Shown piece after piece: positions 14,385 to 24,034 of a stretch of 64,000 bases of DNA. Source of the stretch: Cognaticolwellia sediminilitoris (GTDB lineage: Bacteria > Pseudomonadota > Gammaproteobacteria > Enterobacterales > Alteromonadaceae); assembly GCA_002104535.1 (NCBI GenBank), contig NBOG01000008.1, positions 103,103 through 167,102 of the forward strand, read 5' to 3'. Each line of letters starts with the position of its first letter. Position 1 is the stretch's first letter. A program made the translations under genes and the position numbers. The notes beneath the pieces are model-generated. The model worked only from the letters and a program-made list of their open reading frames with translations, did not search any database and had not been told where the DNA came from.

Positions 14385-15104
14385 TTATAAAGCAAGGCTA
14401 ATAGTATAGGTGCAATTTAACAGATTTTGTTGACTATTATTGACCTTACTATTCGGCACTAGGCTTACAACATGACTGCGACCATGGTTATGATTGTACT
14501 CTGGCGTTGACCGAGTAAAGCGTAAAGTCTGATCCCACTTTGGACTCTTTAATTCAATTTGTTCATTTATCTTAAGCCACTTTCCTTGATACGTTTTCAG
14601 TAAGTATTCCCCTTTATCTTTAAGCCAAATATCAACTTCTATGACAAAACTATTATCCGCTTTTAAAGTTAAATTAGTGGCATGATGGCAATCAGTAGCT
14701 CCGTATTCATTTATTAAAGGAATTTTATAGTTGGGTGTTTTAGCAACATAGTTTTTTGGAAAGAGGTACAAGCCGAAATTATTGACAGAGTATGAATGGT
14801 TACCCTGAGCCAACAAAGTAGTCGATGAAATCTCATAACCTAAGGTTTCTAAACTGGTAAGAATACTATCTATTCGCGTATGATATTTTCTACTTGGGGT
14901 ATATATCAATGTATCATTACTTATTTTTTGCGGAAAAGGATGTTGGTTAACATGCAGTTCAAACAAATCTTTATTAAGCGCCTTATGAATTTGCTCAATA
15001 TTTCGTTCAGATAAATGAGTCGCAAATAAGTGCACTTGTGTCTTTGAGCTACAAGCACTAACTAAAAATACACATATGAACACTAAAATAGTACGTTTTT
15101 TCAC
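14385..15104 (-). CDS. Lipoprotein of unknown function
   Basis: 239 residues with a clear lipobox (FLVSACSS, Cys about residue 18). Two regions are visible. Residues about 25-100 are helical and strand-mixed, with THLSERNIEQIHKALNK, similar in layout to SPOR or FHA-linked peptide-binding modules. Residues about 130-239 are beta-rich and contain LKTYQGKWLKINEQIELKSP, like small secreted beta-sandwich domains. No family is recognised and there are no catalytic motifs. No attC-like site was found on either side, so it appears to lie outside the cassette cluster. It points away from the next plus-strand gene. Confidence 0.72.
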   Translation of the reverse strand: MKKRTILVFICVFLVSACSSKTQVHLFATHLSERNIEQIHKALNKDLFELHVNQHPFPQKISNDTLIYTPSRKYHTRIDSILTSLETLGYEISSTTLLAQGNHSYSVNNFGLYLFPKNYVAKTPNYKIPLINEYGATDCHHATNLTLKADNSFVIEVDIWLKDKGEYLLKTYQGKWLKINEQIELKSPKWDQTLRFTRSTPEYNHNHGRSHVVSLVPNSKVNNSQQNLLNCTYTISLAL

Positions 15105-15668
15105 CAGTTCGCCCTCGTATTGATTACAACTGTAATACTACAGATAATTACGCTTATAAACAAAGTAAAAGTTACTTGGAAAAATTATGCCAAATCATAT
15201 AGGTATGATTAAAGAGCTCACTGTAGATGGATATTAAACTCCTTTCGAAAAATATGTTTAGAAGAACATTAACTTGAGATTTTAGTATTTTCCAGGAAAT
15301 GACTGTTGCTACATGTGCAGTAGCAACTCTTAGCAACTTACTTATGACTTTAATATCATCTGCTATCTGTTCACAAAGCAGACATATAAACGCAACATCA
15401 ACTTTAGTAAACTAAGCGCACTAAGTGAACGTCTCAGAAACACCTGATAACGACTATATCAGGCTCTTTCCTGCCTTAATACTACCTGTCATTTTGACAC
15501 AAAATGAGTCATAAATTCATACTGGTTTCACAATAAAAAGTGCCCAAATATCATTGTTCATTACGACTTTTCTCATTATATGAAGAGACACGCACCAAAA
15601 AGCTATTCAAAGTGTTATATTGCACACGCTCATCCGAGTAACTCGCTACTATTAATGGTTTAAATAAA
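15105..15668. other. 564-bp intergenic region
   Basis: AT-rich spacer between divergent hypothetical genes at 14385 and 15669. I see no attC-like site, no long inverted repeat and no convincing reading frame. It probably holds both promoters. Confidence 0.4.
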
Positions 15669-16157
15669 GTGTCAAATGTTGTCAAATCTGAAAAGTTAAA
15701 ATCAATGTTATCTATCTCTTTGAATAAACTGGTGCTATTAGTTTTTTTACTTGTGATTATATATTTTGGGTATGGAAGATATACATTACATAAAATTGAG
15801 CAGGCAGAAGCTTCAGTTTTTATTTTAAGTCCTCAACTAAACGATATTTATTTTTTAGACTTAACAACATTGAAGAATGATAAAGTCGAGCTTAAAAACA
15901 AATACCAGTTAGCTAAAGTTATTAGAATAAGTGATGATAATGTCGTTGTAGTTTATGGTAATTATTTCTATCAATGGCAATATTCAGTGGTAAATAGTAT
16001 TAAGTATGGTGATTTAACTAACCATGATTACTTTAAAACAATACCAGGCTATATAACTTTTAATGAAATTAAAGAAATGAGAAAAAATGGCAGTATTTAT
16101 TTAGTTAAAAGGCCGATTAGTAAGCACTTATATGGTGTTAAGGTGAGTCATTACTAA
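15669..16157 (+). CDS. Small membrane-anchored protein of unknown function
   Basis: 162 residues. One membrane helix (about residues 20-38, KLVLLVFLLVIIYFGYG) is followed by an extracytoplasmic domain of about 120 residues rich in Tyr, Lys and Val (VVVVYGNYFYQWQYSVV). No cysteines or catalytic motifs are seen and the family is not recognised. The start is given as GTG; an ATG 12 codons later (MLSISLNKLVLL) is a good alternative that leaves the helix intact. Its AT-rich composition resembles its neighbours. Confidence 0.6.
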   Translation: MSNVVKSEKLKSMLSISLNKLVLLVFLLVIIYFGYGRYTLHKIEQAEASVFILSPQLNDIYFLDLTTLKNDKVELKNKYQLAKVIRISDDNVVVVYGNYFYQWQYSVVNSIKYGDLTNHDYFKTIPGYITFNEIKEMRKNGSIYLVKRPISKHLYGVKVSHY

Positions 16158-16227
16158 AGTTGACATATATACTTCACCAATCAACTGATAAGTTACTCCC
16201 CTTCTTTACTATTAATGAGATTAAATA

Positions 16228-16731
16228 ATGAAAATCGCGGTAATTTTAGGCACATCAAAATCTGATGGTAATACTCGGGCAATGGTTGACGCTTTCGTTA
16301 ATGCATCTGGAGCTACTTTATTTGATCTTGCGAATTACGAATTATCATTTTTTGATTATGAAAATAAAAATAGTACTGATGATTTCATACCACTCGTTCG
16401 AGAGTTAATTGGCTTTGACCATCTTGTTTTCGCTTCTCCGGTTTATTGGTATTCGATGTCGGCGCAATTAAAAGTATTCGTCGATCGACTATCTGACTTA
16501 CTCTCTTTCGAGAAAGCGCTAGGTCGTGAATTAAAGGGCAAGTTCTGCTCGGTTATTGCAACAGGGTATAATGAAGAACTGCCTAGTTGCTTTGTTGACC
16601 CATTCGAAATGACAGCAACTTATTTGCAGATAAAATATAAAGGTTATGCATATCACTGTGTTCAAACTGAATCTAATTTAAACCAGATGAATACCACTGC
16701 TCTGGTTGCTGTTCAAAACCTGACTAATTAA
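16228..16731 (+). CDS. Flavodoxin-fold NAD(P)H-dependent FMN reductase family protein
   Basis: 167 residues, the usual size for the family. The FMN phosphate-binding loop is at the N-terminus (VILGTSKSDGNTRAMVDAF) and the second flavin-contacting loop at ASPVYWYSMSAQLKVFVDRL. It is a cytoplasmic flavoprotein that would reduce flavin, quinone or an acceptor substrate with NAD(P)H; the acceptor is unknown. Relatives include WrbA- and YwqN-like oxidoreductases. It stands alone on the plus strand, with no operon partner. Confidence 0.88.
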   Translation: MKIAVILGTSKSDGNTRAMVDAFVNASGATLFDLANYELSFFDYENKNSTDDFIPLVRELIGFDHLVFASPVYWYSMSAQLKVFVDRLSDLLSFEKALGRELKGKFCSVIATGYNEELPSCFVDPFEMTATYLQIKYKGYAYHCVQTESNLNQMNTTALVAVQNLTN

Positions 16732-16800
16732 ATCAACAAAAGTAATTATAATTGATGTTAAAAAGTAGTGTGTTTACAAACTAATCCAAGCGATTAATGA

Positions 16801-17694
16801 CTATGAGTTATGCTTATTTGATGAAGAAAATTTCTGTGAAAACTTATCGTTGGCCAACAGCGCAAGTATAATAATACTTCCCCCGATTGTTAGGCGTAAA
16901 ATATCAGCATCACGATTCCAAAAAACAACATTTACCACAATACCCGCAGGTATTAATAAATTATTAGCAACAGCAAGCTTACCAACACTGACCTGTGTTG
17001 CGCCTTTATTCCAAGCAAAGTAACCAATTCCAGACGCGACAAGCCCTAAGTAGGTCAACACTCCCCATTGCAATGAAGTAGTAGGTAAATTATCTGCATT
17101 GCCAAGCGCTAAATAACATGGAATAACCACCGCTAACGCTCCGATAAAAAACCAACCGAACACTGTGCTTTGTGGTAAATTTGAAGGTTGGCTTGCAATG
17201 GTACGCTTGTAAAATACTTGCCCGCCTGCAAAGCAAAGGTTAGCACCTTGAACAATCAAGAAACCCTTTAAAAAACCTTCATCAATGCCTTGATAGCGAA
17301 TGGTTATTGCTCCGATAACAGCCAATAACGAGCTGATAATAAACCCGACATTTAGTCGTTTTTCCAGTATGTCGTTAAGCAGTGTTATGTAAATAGGTGT
17401 CATAACAGTAAAAAGTAAAACTTCAGGAACTGAAAGGTATAAAAAAGATTGGTAATAAAAACCATACATTATGCCGAGTTGTAACGCGCCACAAAACATC
17501 AGCTGTACAGCAACTTTTTTATCGATTTGGCGCAGTTTTAAAAACGGTAAAAAAATCATAGCGGCTAATGAAACACGCATTAAAACCGAAAACCATGCAT
17601 CGACTTGGCCAGCAAGATAGACACCGATCAAGCTAAAAGAAAATGCCCACATTAAGGTGACAGCAACGAGCATTGGCATGATTTGAATTCCCAC
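16801..17694 (-). CDS. EamA/DMT-superfamily transporter
   Basis: 297 residues with ten membrane helices in two five-helix EamA repeats. The first includes TLMWAFSFSLIGVYLAGQ and the second GANLCFAGGQVFYKR. Helix-end motifs VMTPIYITLLNDILEKR and GLVASGIGYFAWNKGATQ are typical of the drug/metabolite transporter superfamily. Direction and substrate (amino acids, vitamins or metabolites) cannot be told from sequence. It is monocistronic by context, facing a GyrI-like gene across a 217-base gap. Confidence 0.9.
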   Translation of the reverse strand: MGIQIMPMLVAVTLMWAFSFSLIGVYLAGQVDAWFSVLMRVSLAAMIFLPFLKLRQIDKKVAVQLMFCGALQLGIMYGFYYQSFLYLSVPEVLLFTVMTPIYITLLNDILEKRLNVGFIISSLLAVIGAITIRYQGIDEGFLKGFLIVQGANLCFAGGQVFYKRTIASQPSNLPQSTVFGWFFIGALAVVIPCYLALGNADNLPTTSLQWGVLTYLGLVASGIGYFAWNKGATQVSVGKLAVANNLLIPAGIVVNVVFWNRDADILRLTIGGSIIILALLANDKFSQKFSSSNKHNS

Positions 17695-17911
17695 TACGTT
17701 AAAATGACGGCTAGTTTACCGACTTCTTGAATTTCGGTATATCTGTTTTTGCCTTTACTGGGCTGAATGATGTTAAACACAGCTGTGTGAGGCGGATACA
17801 CTCTGAAGTGCTTTGTTTTTTGGCTTATTTAGACTTAATTAGACTGAGTTGGGATTGGACAGTAAACCTTATTATTTACAAACCAGTTAAATTATAAGGT
17901 TTACGTATTAA

Positions 17912-18376
17912 CTACAAAATAGGCAAGTATACATCGGTGATCATATCCGCCTCTTTGATGTCAGGACCAACATTGACATAGTGAAAGAAGATAGGAAATT
18001 GGGCGAGTGTTTCACCACTTTCTGGAAACCACTGTTTATATAAGTCTCTTGCGATAGTCATATTATCGCGTGAACCGATATGGCGGACTTTTGCACAGCG
18101 CAGAGCGGGGATTACTTTATTTACAATACCGTGAGTGTTATCTGAAATTTCCTGTTCAATAGAAACACATAAATCTACGCGATAATCTTCAGGTGACACT
18201 GCGTTTGGATCATTATAATGCACACCATAACTGCGATGTATGTCAGAGGGCGGCATTTTATTCTCTTTACGCCATTTTATTAGCTTATTAATTGATTTGT
18301 TGATAAGCAACGGCGAGCCTAAATGTTCATAAACCGCGATTTTAGTTTCAGGAAAATGGACTATCTCTACATTCAT
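17912..18376 (-). CDS. GyrI-like (SbmC-type) small-molecule-binding domain protein
   Basis: 154 residues forming one GyrI-like domain without the AraC DNA-binding part often fused to it. Typical features are VEIVHFPETKIAVYEHLGSP near the N-terminus, YRVDLCVSIE in the middle and the final FPIFFHYVNVGP motif. Stand-alone members include the gyrase inhibitor SbmC of E. coli and multidrug-binding proteins. Ligand is unknown, and gyrase inhibition should not be assumed. It is preceded on the minus strand by a short AT-rich promoter region. Confidence 0.85.
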   Translation of the reverse strand: MNVEIVHFPETKIAVYEHLGSPLLINKSINKLIKWRKENKMPPSDIHRSYGVHYNDPNAVSPEDYRVDLCVSIEQEISDNTHGIVNKVIPALRCAKVRHIGSRDNMTIARDLYKQWFPESGETLAQFPIFFHYVNVGPDIKEADMITDVYLPIL

Positions 18377-18483
18377 TACAATTCCAATTGAGTTAAAACC
18401 TTAGTGTTGAATAAAGGTGTGTATATTAATATTAACAATACCAGATAGAAGCTTAGGTACTAAACAATTTATTATACAACTGA

Positions 18484-19866
18484 TTAAGGCAAATAATTTG
18501 AGAATAACGTGATCGATTTCAATTTATCAATGCCATTTACTTCAGCAAAATCTAAAATAAAATAATCTAAACTATCAGCAGCATGAGTAATATAAATTTG
18601 GTCACTATCAAGCTCATCTTTTGTCACTTGCTCAAGCTTTTTAATTGGATTCATCGAACTTAATAAAGCGACTTTAGCTAAATCCCATCCATCTAGGAAC
18701 CAAAAAACATTTGATTTACCCGCCTTATTTAGGGTGTCTACAAAGTTAATAAGTGAAATATTCTCGATAGAAAAGTCTATCGGTTTCGCATAATATTCCG
18801 TGCCTATATCACCTTCGTTTCCCGTAAAAATATATTTAACTTGAATGGTACCTATATCTAAATCGGAGAGTGGTTTATTTTCGATTAATCGGCCGATAAA
18901 GGCTTTGGAAAAGTTTATACGTTTGATAACTTTTGGGTTCGGTAAATTAAGTCCAGCGTCATTTTCATAAAAATCTACTAGCACCAACTCCTTTTCTGGC
19001 TGTCCCTTAATTGCTTTAGTTACCTGCAAAAAACCGATTTTCCCATCAGGCCACTCAGGTGTCCAACCGCTTTCAACAGTATAAGTGTACTGACCATTTT
19101 TAAAGGTATATTTGGGGTAACTGAGCGAGCCTCCAACCCAAAACTGTTCACCACCTAGCAAAGTCATATCTGGTGCCATATTTTGACTTTTATGACCCGC
19201 CCAAACAGCATATCGATAGCCAGACTCACCCATATCGTCAATTCGGACATTAAAGCGCGGTGAATTCCAAGTCAGAACAGCAGCCTTAAACTCACGCAAA
19301 CTTGGATGAATATAACGTCGACGCTCATCTAAAGTCGCTTTCATCACTGCTTTATGTTTTCTTGTTTTAATACTTACCTTGTGAATAAAGCTAGATTCAT
19401 CTGTCCAAACTTCGCCATTATTAAACATAATGCCGCGCCATCCCATGGTACTCCAATCGTTTGTGCTCGAATTAGCAATTTGACTAATTAACTTGTCATT
19501 AAATACTTCCTCAAATCGAACCAGCATTTCTTTAGCTGAATTAATTGGCTCAAGTGGGTACGGGGTTTCAAATGGGTACTCTATTACTTCAACTATACAA
19601 GCGCGATAGCCAGATCTAAATGCAGCGATAATACTCGGTACTTTTTGCTTTTGATATTGCTGAGGTGAAGCAGACAACTCTTGGGTTAAATCTTCAATAT
19701 CAATCGCACATGCATCATGGCTTTGGCTTTGGCTTTGGCTTTGGCTTTGGCTTTGGCTTTGGCTTTGGCTTTGGCTTTGGCTTTGAGTGTTATCAACACC
19801 TGTAAGATAAAAGAAGAAAAGCAAAAATGCTGAAATAATCGTGACGTTAAAAATCGTTTTTGTCAT
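18484..19866 (-). CDS. Membrane-anchored protein with Gln-Ser repeat, function unknown
   Basis: 460 residues. An N-terminal hydrophobic segment (about residues 6-23, a signal anchor) is followed by 11 Gln-Ser dipeptides, then a large extracytoplasmic domain of about 410 residues. The domain has one early Cys in HDACAIDIEDL and many Trp/Tyr residues. Its family is not recognised; a middle part with GWRGIMFNNGEVW and a C-terminal LNKAGKSNVFWFLDGWDL could be separate subdomains. The dipeptide stretch is encoded by a perfect hexanucleotide array, so linker length will vary between strains while the frame is kept. Confidence 0.75.
   Translation of the reverse strand: MTKTIFNVTIISAFLLFFFYLTGVDNTQSQSQSQSQSQSQSQSQSQSQSHDACAIDIEDLTQELSASPQQYQKQKVPSIIAAFRSGYRACIVEVIEYPFETPYPLEPINSAKEMLVRFEEVFNDKLISQIANSSTNDWSTMGWRGIMFNNGEVWTDESSFIHKVSIKTRKHKAVMKATLDERRRYIHPSLREFKAAVLTWNSPRFNVRIDDMGESGYRYAVWAGHKSQNMAPDMTLLGGEQFWVGGSLSYPKYTFKNGQYTYTVESGWTPEWPDGKIGFLQVTKAIKGQPEKELVLVDFYENDAGLNLPNPKVIKRINFSKAFIGRLIENKPLSDLDIGTIQVKYIFTGNEGDIGTEYYAKPIDFSIENISLINFVDTLNKAGKSNVFWFLDGWDLAKVALLSSMNPIKKLEQVTKDELDSDQIYITHAADSLDYFILDFAEVNGIDKLKSITLFSNYLP
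19719..19784. repeat. (GGCTTT)11 microsatellite in coding sequence
   Basis: Eleven perfect tandem copies of GGCTTT (66 bp) inside the gene at 18484-19866, coding for Gln-Ser repeats on the minus strand. Copy-number change would alter linker length but not the frame. Confidence 0.97.
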
Positions 19867-20226
19867 AGTTTTTGTGGCCGAAGTTTATTTACGCTTGCTT
19901 AGAGGCAAACGGAATTTGAATAATGTGAGATGATAATTGCCGCGATTATATCTTACTAAGTAGGCAAGCACTTGATTTTACCAATAGTTTTTTTGAAACC
20001 TAGCCTAGTTTTATTATTCATATTAAGTGTTATTAATAAAAACATTCTATATTAACAAAGCAAGGTTAGCTGTATTAAGTAAGCAATTCTAAATTTAAGT
20101 AAGGTTGTTTGATATATTTACAACCGTAACTTTTGCGCTTAAACTGCTGAGAGTAATAAATTTAAATAAAAAATATATATATTTAAAAACATTAACCCTA
20201 GCTCTTAATTCTTTAAAAGGTGCATT
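19867..20226. other. Intergenic region upstream of nhaB
   Basis: 360 bp, AT-rich, between the divergent gene at 18484-19866 and nhaB. No attC-like site or repeat family member is seen, and no operator could be assigned. It should contain the nhaB promoter and the right edge of the accessory island. Confidence 0.4.
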
Positions 20227-21822
20227 ATGCAGCAATCATTTATGAGTGCGTTTTATAAAAACTTTTTAGGTAACTCGCCTGAATGGTACAAACTCGCAAT
20301 AATTTCATTTTTATTTATCAATCCATTGCTATTCTTTTTTGTAGATCCCTACATAGCTGGTTGGGCTTTGGTTATTGAGTTTATCTTCACTTTAGCAATG
20401 GCCCTAAAATGTTATCCATTGCAACCCGGTGGTTTATTAGCAATTGAAGCCGTCGCCATCGGTATGACAAGCCCTAACCAAGTCATGCATGAAATGATTT
20501 TAAACTTTGAAGTTATCTTATTGTTAATCTTCATGGTTGCGGGTATCTATTTCATGAAGAGCTTACTGCTATTTTTGTTCACCAAAATAGTAACTAAAGT
20601 TCGCTCTAAAGTAATGGTGTCTTTACTGTTTTGTTTCTCTGGCGCGTTCTTATCAGCTTTCTTAGATGCATTAACGGTTATTGCAGTAATCATCAGTGTA
20701 GCTGTTGGTTTTTACTCTGTTTATCATAAGGTTGCCTCAGGCAAAGAAGTGTTGGTTGATCATGACCATGACCACACTACTGATAACGAATTAGCTGAAT
20801 ATTCTCGTAATGATTTAGAACAATTTCGTGGTTATTTACGTAACCTAATGATGCATGCTGGTGTTGGTACTGCTTTAGGCGGTGTTTGTACTATTGTAGG
20901 CGAACCTCAAAACTTAGTTATTGGCCAACAAGCAGGCTGGGAATTTCTTGAATTTGCCATTCGTATGTCACCGGTTACAATTCCAGTATTTTTTGCAGGT
21001 ATGTTGACTTGCGTACTTTTAGAAAAGATAAAATGGTTTGGCTACGGTGTAGCTTTACCCGATAATGTTTATAATATTTTAAATGAGTATGATATTGCTC
21101 AAAGCGCTAAGCGCAATAAGCTTGATAATGTAAAGCTTATTATGCAAGGTGTTATTGCTGTTTGGTTAATTGTTGGTTTAGCGCTACATTTAGCCCCTGT
21201 TGGCATGATTGGTTTATCGGTAATTATTCTTGCCACTGCATTTACCGGTGTGACTGAAGAGCACCAAATTGGTCATGCTTTTGAAGAAGCATTACCTTTT
21301 ACCGCGTTACTTGCGGTATTTTTTGCCGTGGTTGCCGTCATTGTTGATCAATCATTGTTTACCCCTGTAATTACCTGGGTATTAACTTTTGAAGGAAACA
21401 TGCAACTTGTAATGTTCTATCTAGCAAATGGCTTTTTGTCTATGGTCAGTGACAACGTTTTCGTTGGTACGGTATACATAACAGAGATCACAAAAGCATT
21501 AGCCGAGGGACAAATTACTCGTGACCAATTTGACTTACTTGCTGTTGCAATTAACACCGGTACTAACTTACCAAGTGTTGCGACACCAAATGGCCAAGCC
21601 GCTTTCTTATTCTTATTAACTTCAGCATTAGCACCGTTAATTCGCTTGTCTTATGGGCGCATGGTTATTATGGCTTTGCCATATACGATTGTATTAACGA
21701 TTGTTGGTTTACTGGCAATTTCTACCGGTCAACTGTCAAAATATACTGAAATTTTTTATGAGAATAATATTATTCAGCATCACAGTGCGGGTCCAGCGAC
21801 TAAAGCACCAGGTGGGCATTAA
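20227..21822 (+). CDS. nhaB: Na+/H+ antiporter NhaB
   Basis: Inner-membrane sodium/proton antiporter for sodium extrusion and pH homeostasis. 531 residues against about 513-530 in the family, with about 12 helices. Family hallmarks are the N-terminal [20 protein letters not shown], the [20 protein letters not shown] segment and the C-terminal [20 protein letters not shown]. The start has AAAGG six bases upstream. A histidine/aspartate-rich loop ([11 protein letters not shown], about residue 180) is present. It ends in a terminator and precedes dsbB, as in other gammaproteobacteria; its usual partner fadR has been displaced. Confidence 0.97.
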   Translation: MQQSFMSAFYKNFLGNSPEWYKLAIISFLFINPLLFFFVDPYIAGWALVIEFIFTLAMALKCYPLQPGGLLAIEAVAIGMTSPNQVMHEMILNFEVILLLIFMVAGIYFMKSLLLFLFTKIVTKVRSKVMVSLLFCFSGAFLSAFLDALTVIAVIISVAVGFYSVYHKVASGKEVLVDHDHDHTTDNELAEYSRNDLEQFRGYLRNLMMHAGVGTALGGVCTIVGEPQNLVIGQQAGWEFLEFAIRMSPVTIPVFFAGMLTCVLLEKIKWFGYGVALPDNVYNILNEYDIAQSAKRNKLDNVKLIMQGVIAVWLIVGLALHLAPVGMIGLSVIILATAFTGVTEEHQIGHAFEEALPFTALLAVFFAVVAVIVDQSLFTPVITWVLTFEGNMQLVMFYLANGFLSMVSDNVFVGTVYITEITKALAEGQITRDQFDLLAVAINTGTNLPSVATPNGQAAFLFLLTSALAPLIRLSYGRMVIMALPYTIVLTIVGLLAISTGQLSKYTEIFYENNIIQHHSAGPATKAPGGH

Positions 21823-21857
21823 GTCTTGGTAACGTTTATAAAGTAATGTTTACTAAT

Positions 21858-21881
21858 AAAAGCGCCCTTGTGGCGCTTTTT
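21858..21881 (+). terminator. Terminator of nhaB
   Basis: Stem AAAAGCGCC/GGCGCTTTT with a 5-base loop, running into T residues, 36 bases after the nhaB stop. Confidence 0.85.
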
Positions 21882-21938
21882 GTTTATTGCTAGCATGCGT
21901 AAAATTTTAATAACAAAAAACAGTATAGGTATCTCTTC

Positions 21939-22457
21939 GTGAACTTTTTAAGTCAATTACCGTTAAACCAACGCGCATGGCAATTACTCGCTGCCAGTGC
22001 ATTATGCTTTGAACTAATCGCGCTTTATTTTCAATATGTTATGGGGCTTGAGCCTTGCATCATGTGTATTTATCAACGTACAGCTATTTGGGGAGTATTT
22101 TTAGCGGGCGTTGTTGGCTCATTCGGATGCCAAAAGTTAGTATTTCGTATCGCAGCATATGGCTTATGGGGAACGGGCGCTATTTGGGGCTTTATGATTG
22201 CCTTAGAGCATATTGAAATGCAATCATCAACAATGTCGTTTTTATTTAGTTGTGACGTTTTTCCAAATTTTCCGTCATGGGCACCATTACATCAATGGTT
22301 ACCGGCTTTGTTTGAAGCTTCAGGCGACTGTGGCGACATCAATTGGCAGTTTTTAGGCTTTAGCATGCCACAAGTTATGTTGGTTATATTTGCACTTTAT
22401 AGCGTAGCGTTAGCTGTTGTATTGCCGGTACGATTAATAAAAGCCAAAATGCCATAA
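21939..22457 (+). CDS. dsbB: Disulfide bond formation protein DsbB
   Basis: Inner-membrane quinone-linked oxidase that re-oxidises periplasmic DsbA. 172 residues with four helices. The first periplasmic loop has the redox pair Cys-Ile-Met-Cys (EPCIMCIYQR; E. coli has CVLC) and the second loop has the other pair (FSCDVFPNF and SGDCGD). The start is GTG at NFLSQLPLNQRAWQLL, aligning with other DsbB N-termini. It is separated from nhaB by a terminator, so it likely has its own promoter. A bidirectional terminator follows. Confidence 0.95.
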   Translation: MNFLSQLPLNQRAWQLLAASALCFELIALYFQYVMGLEPCIMCIYQRTAIWGVFLAGVVGSFGCQKLVFRIAAYGLWGTGAIWGFMIALEHIEMQSSTMSFLFSCDVFPNFPSWAPLHQWLPALFEASGDCGDINWQFLGFSMPQVMLVIFALYSVALAVVLPVRLIKAKMP

Positions 22458-22506
22458 ACCATTGGCTAGCTCACGTTAATGTGATTGATAGTGAATTGTT
22501 AAAACA

Positions 22507-22534
22507 AAAATAAGCGACATATGTCGCTTATTTT
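22507..22534. terminator. Bidirectional terminator between dsbB and the SLC13 symporter
   Basis: A 28-bp perfect palindrome built on AAAATAAGCGACAT and its complement, with A/T tracts at both ends, between convergent genes. Confidence 0.88.
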
Positions 22535-22587
22535 ATTTGTTGTATCAGTGTTGTTAAGTTGGCTGACTTTTTATCTGAAACTGATTT

Positions 22588-23976
22588 TTAGATCAACAGT
22601 AAGTAACAAACAATGCCAACTAAACAGGCAATGATGAAACTTAAAATTGCCCCCTCTCTGACCATATCTTGAATTTCAATTTCACCGGTACCGTAAGCGA
22701 TCGCATTGGGTGCTGTTGCAACGGGTAGCATAAACGCACAACTTGCACATATTGCCGCTGGAACCATTAACACTTTAGGATCGTAACCTGAGGCAATTGC
22801 AGCAGCAGCTAAAATCGGCATTAGTAATGTGGCAGTTGCGGTATTACTGGTTATTTCGGTCAGGTAAGTCACCACTAAACAAATAGAAATGATCATGATC
22901 ACAACAGGTAAACTCTCAAATGTTGCTAACCACTGGCCAAGTAAGTCGCTCAAACCTGAAGCCACAAAACCTTTGGCCAAAGCTATGCCGCCAGCAAATA
23001 ACAATAACATTCCCCAAGGTATGGTTTTTGCACTGTCCCAATCTAGCAAACGTGAGCCTTTTCCATTTGGCACAACAAACATCAACACAACGGCAAATAA
23101 AGCCACCGTACTATCGCCAGCTATTTCAATATCTAAAGCGCTGCTCCAACCACCAAAGGGCTCTTTACGCGTTATCCACGCTAAGGCAGTTAAACCAAAG
23201 ACCCACAAGGTGCGTTTTTCTTCTGTGCGCCATACACCTAATTCAGGTAAGTGTACGGTTTGTTCAAGTTTGACGTTTCTTGTTAACCAAAAAGCAATAA
23301 TAGGAATAGCTAACAATACGATAGGAACACCTATTTTCATCCATTCAAGAAAACCAAATTCTACACCGGTTTGCTCTTCATAAATTGCCATAAAAATTAC
23401 ATTCGGAGGTGTGCCTATTGGGGTGCCAACACCGCCAACACTTGCTGCATAGGCTATGCCTAAGATTAAAGCCACGGTTAGGTTTTTGTTGTCTATATGC
23501 TTGAGGATAGCTAATGCGATAGGCAACATAATTAAGGTCGTGGCTGTATTTGAAATCCACATACTTAAAAAGGCACTCGCAAGCATGAAACCAAGCACCA
23601 TTCGCCGGCCACTTTTTACCCCAACTAACCTGACCATATAAACAGCTAAACGCTCATGGGCACCGCTTTTTTCAATGGCTTTAGAAAGCATAAAGGCGCC
23701 CATCAATAATAGAATGACATGGCTACCTAAAGCGGATGCTACTGCTTTATGATCAACAATATTAAAAAGCGGCAATAACGCAAATGGTACTAATGACGTT
23801 GCAGGTATAGGTAATGCTTCTGTTACCCACCAAATCACGGTTAAAAGTGTAATCGCGGCTGCAATTGCAGCCTTGCTCTCCAAGCCGATAGCTTGTAGAA
23901 CAAAGTAAAATAAAATTGCTAGAATTGGCGCTAATGGGATGAATGACGGCCGAGTTAATTTCATAAGTTTGTCCAA
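22588..23976 (-). CDS. SLC13/DASS-family sodium:dicarboxylate symporter
   Basis: 462 residues with about 11 helices and two re-entrant hairpins. Both Ser-Asn-Thr signature motifs of the divalent anion:sodium symporters are visible: ISNTATTLIMLP (about residue 140) and TSNTATATLLMP (about residue 375). They line the substrate- and sodium-binding site in the VcINDY structure. The protein would import succinate, malate, fumarate or related dicarboxylates with sodium. The second helix WWVTEALPIPATSL is also typical. Substrate range is inferred from the family. It is transcribed toward dsbB and ends at the shared terminator. Confidence 0.93.
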   Translation of the reverse strand: MDKLMKLTRPSFIPLAPILAILFYFVLQAIGLESKAAIAAAITLLTVIWWVTEALPIPATSLVPFALLPLFNIVDHKAVASALGSHVILLLMGAFMLSKAIEKSGAHERLAVYMVRLVGVKSGRRMVLGFMLASAFLSMWISNTATTLIMLPIALAILKHIDNKNLTVALILGIAYAASVGGVGTPIGTPPNVIFMAIYEEQTGVEFGFLEWMKIGVPIVLLAIPIIAFWLTRNVKLEQTVHLPELGVWRTEEKRTLWVFGLTALAWITRKEPFGGWSSALDIEIAGDSTVALFAVVLMFVVPNGKGSRLLDWDSAKTIPWGMLLLFAGGIALAKGFVASGLSDLLGQWLATFESLPVVIMIISICLVVTYLTEITSNTATATLLMPILAAAAIASGYDPKVLMVPAAICASCAFMLPVATAPNAIAYGTGEIEIQDMVREGAILSFIIACLVGIVCYLLLI

Positions 23977-24034
23977 TATTTATTATTTTTTTTATTATTT
24001 TCCAATATCAACGAATTGATCTATTGGCTATATT

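Noticed and set aside
19719..19784. Phase-variable on/off switch
   Set aside because: The repeat unit is six bases, so copy-number change cannot shift the frame.
22889..23383. Long plus-strand frames opposite the SLC13 symporter
   Set aside because: Composition is that of an antisense shadow and both SNT motifs support the minus-strand gene.
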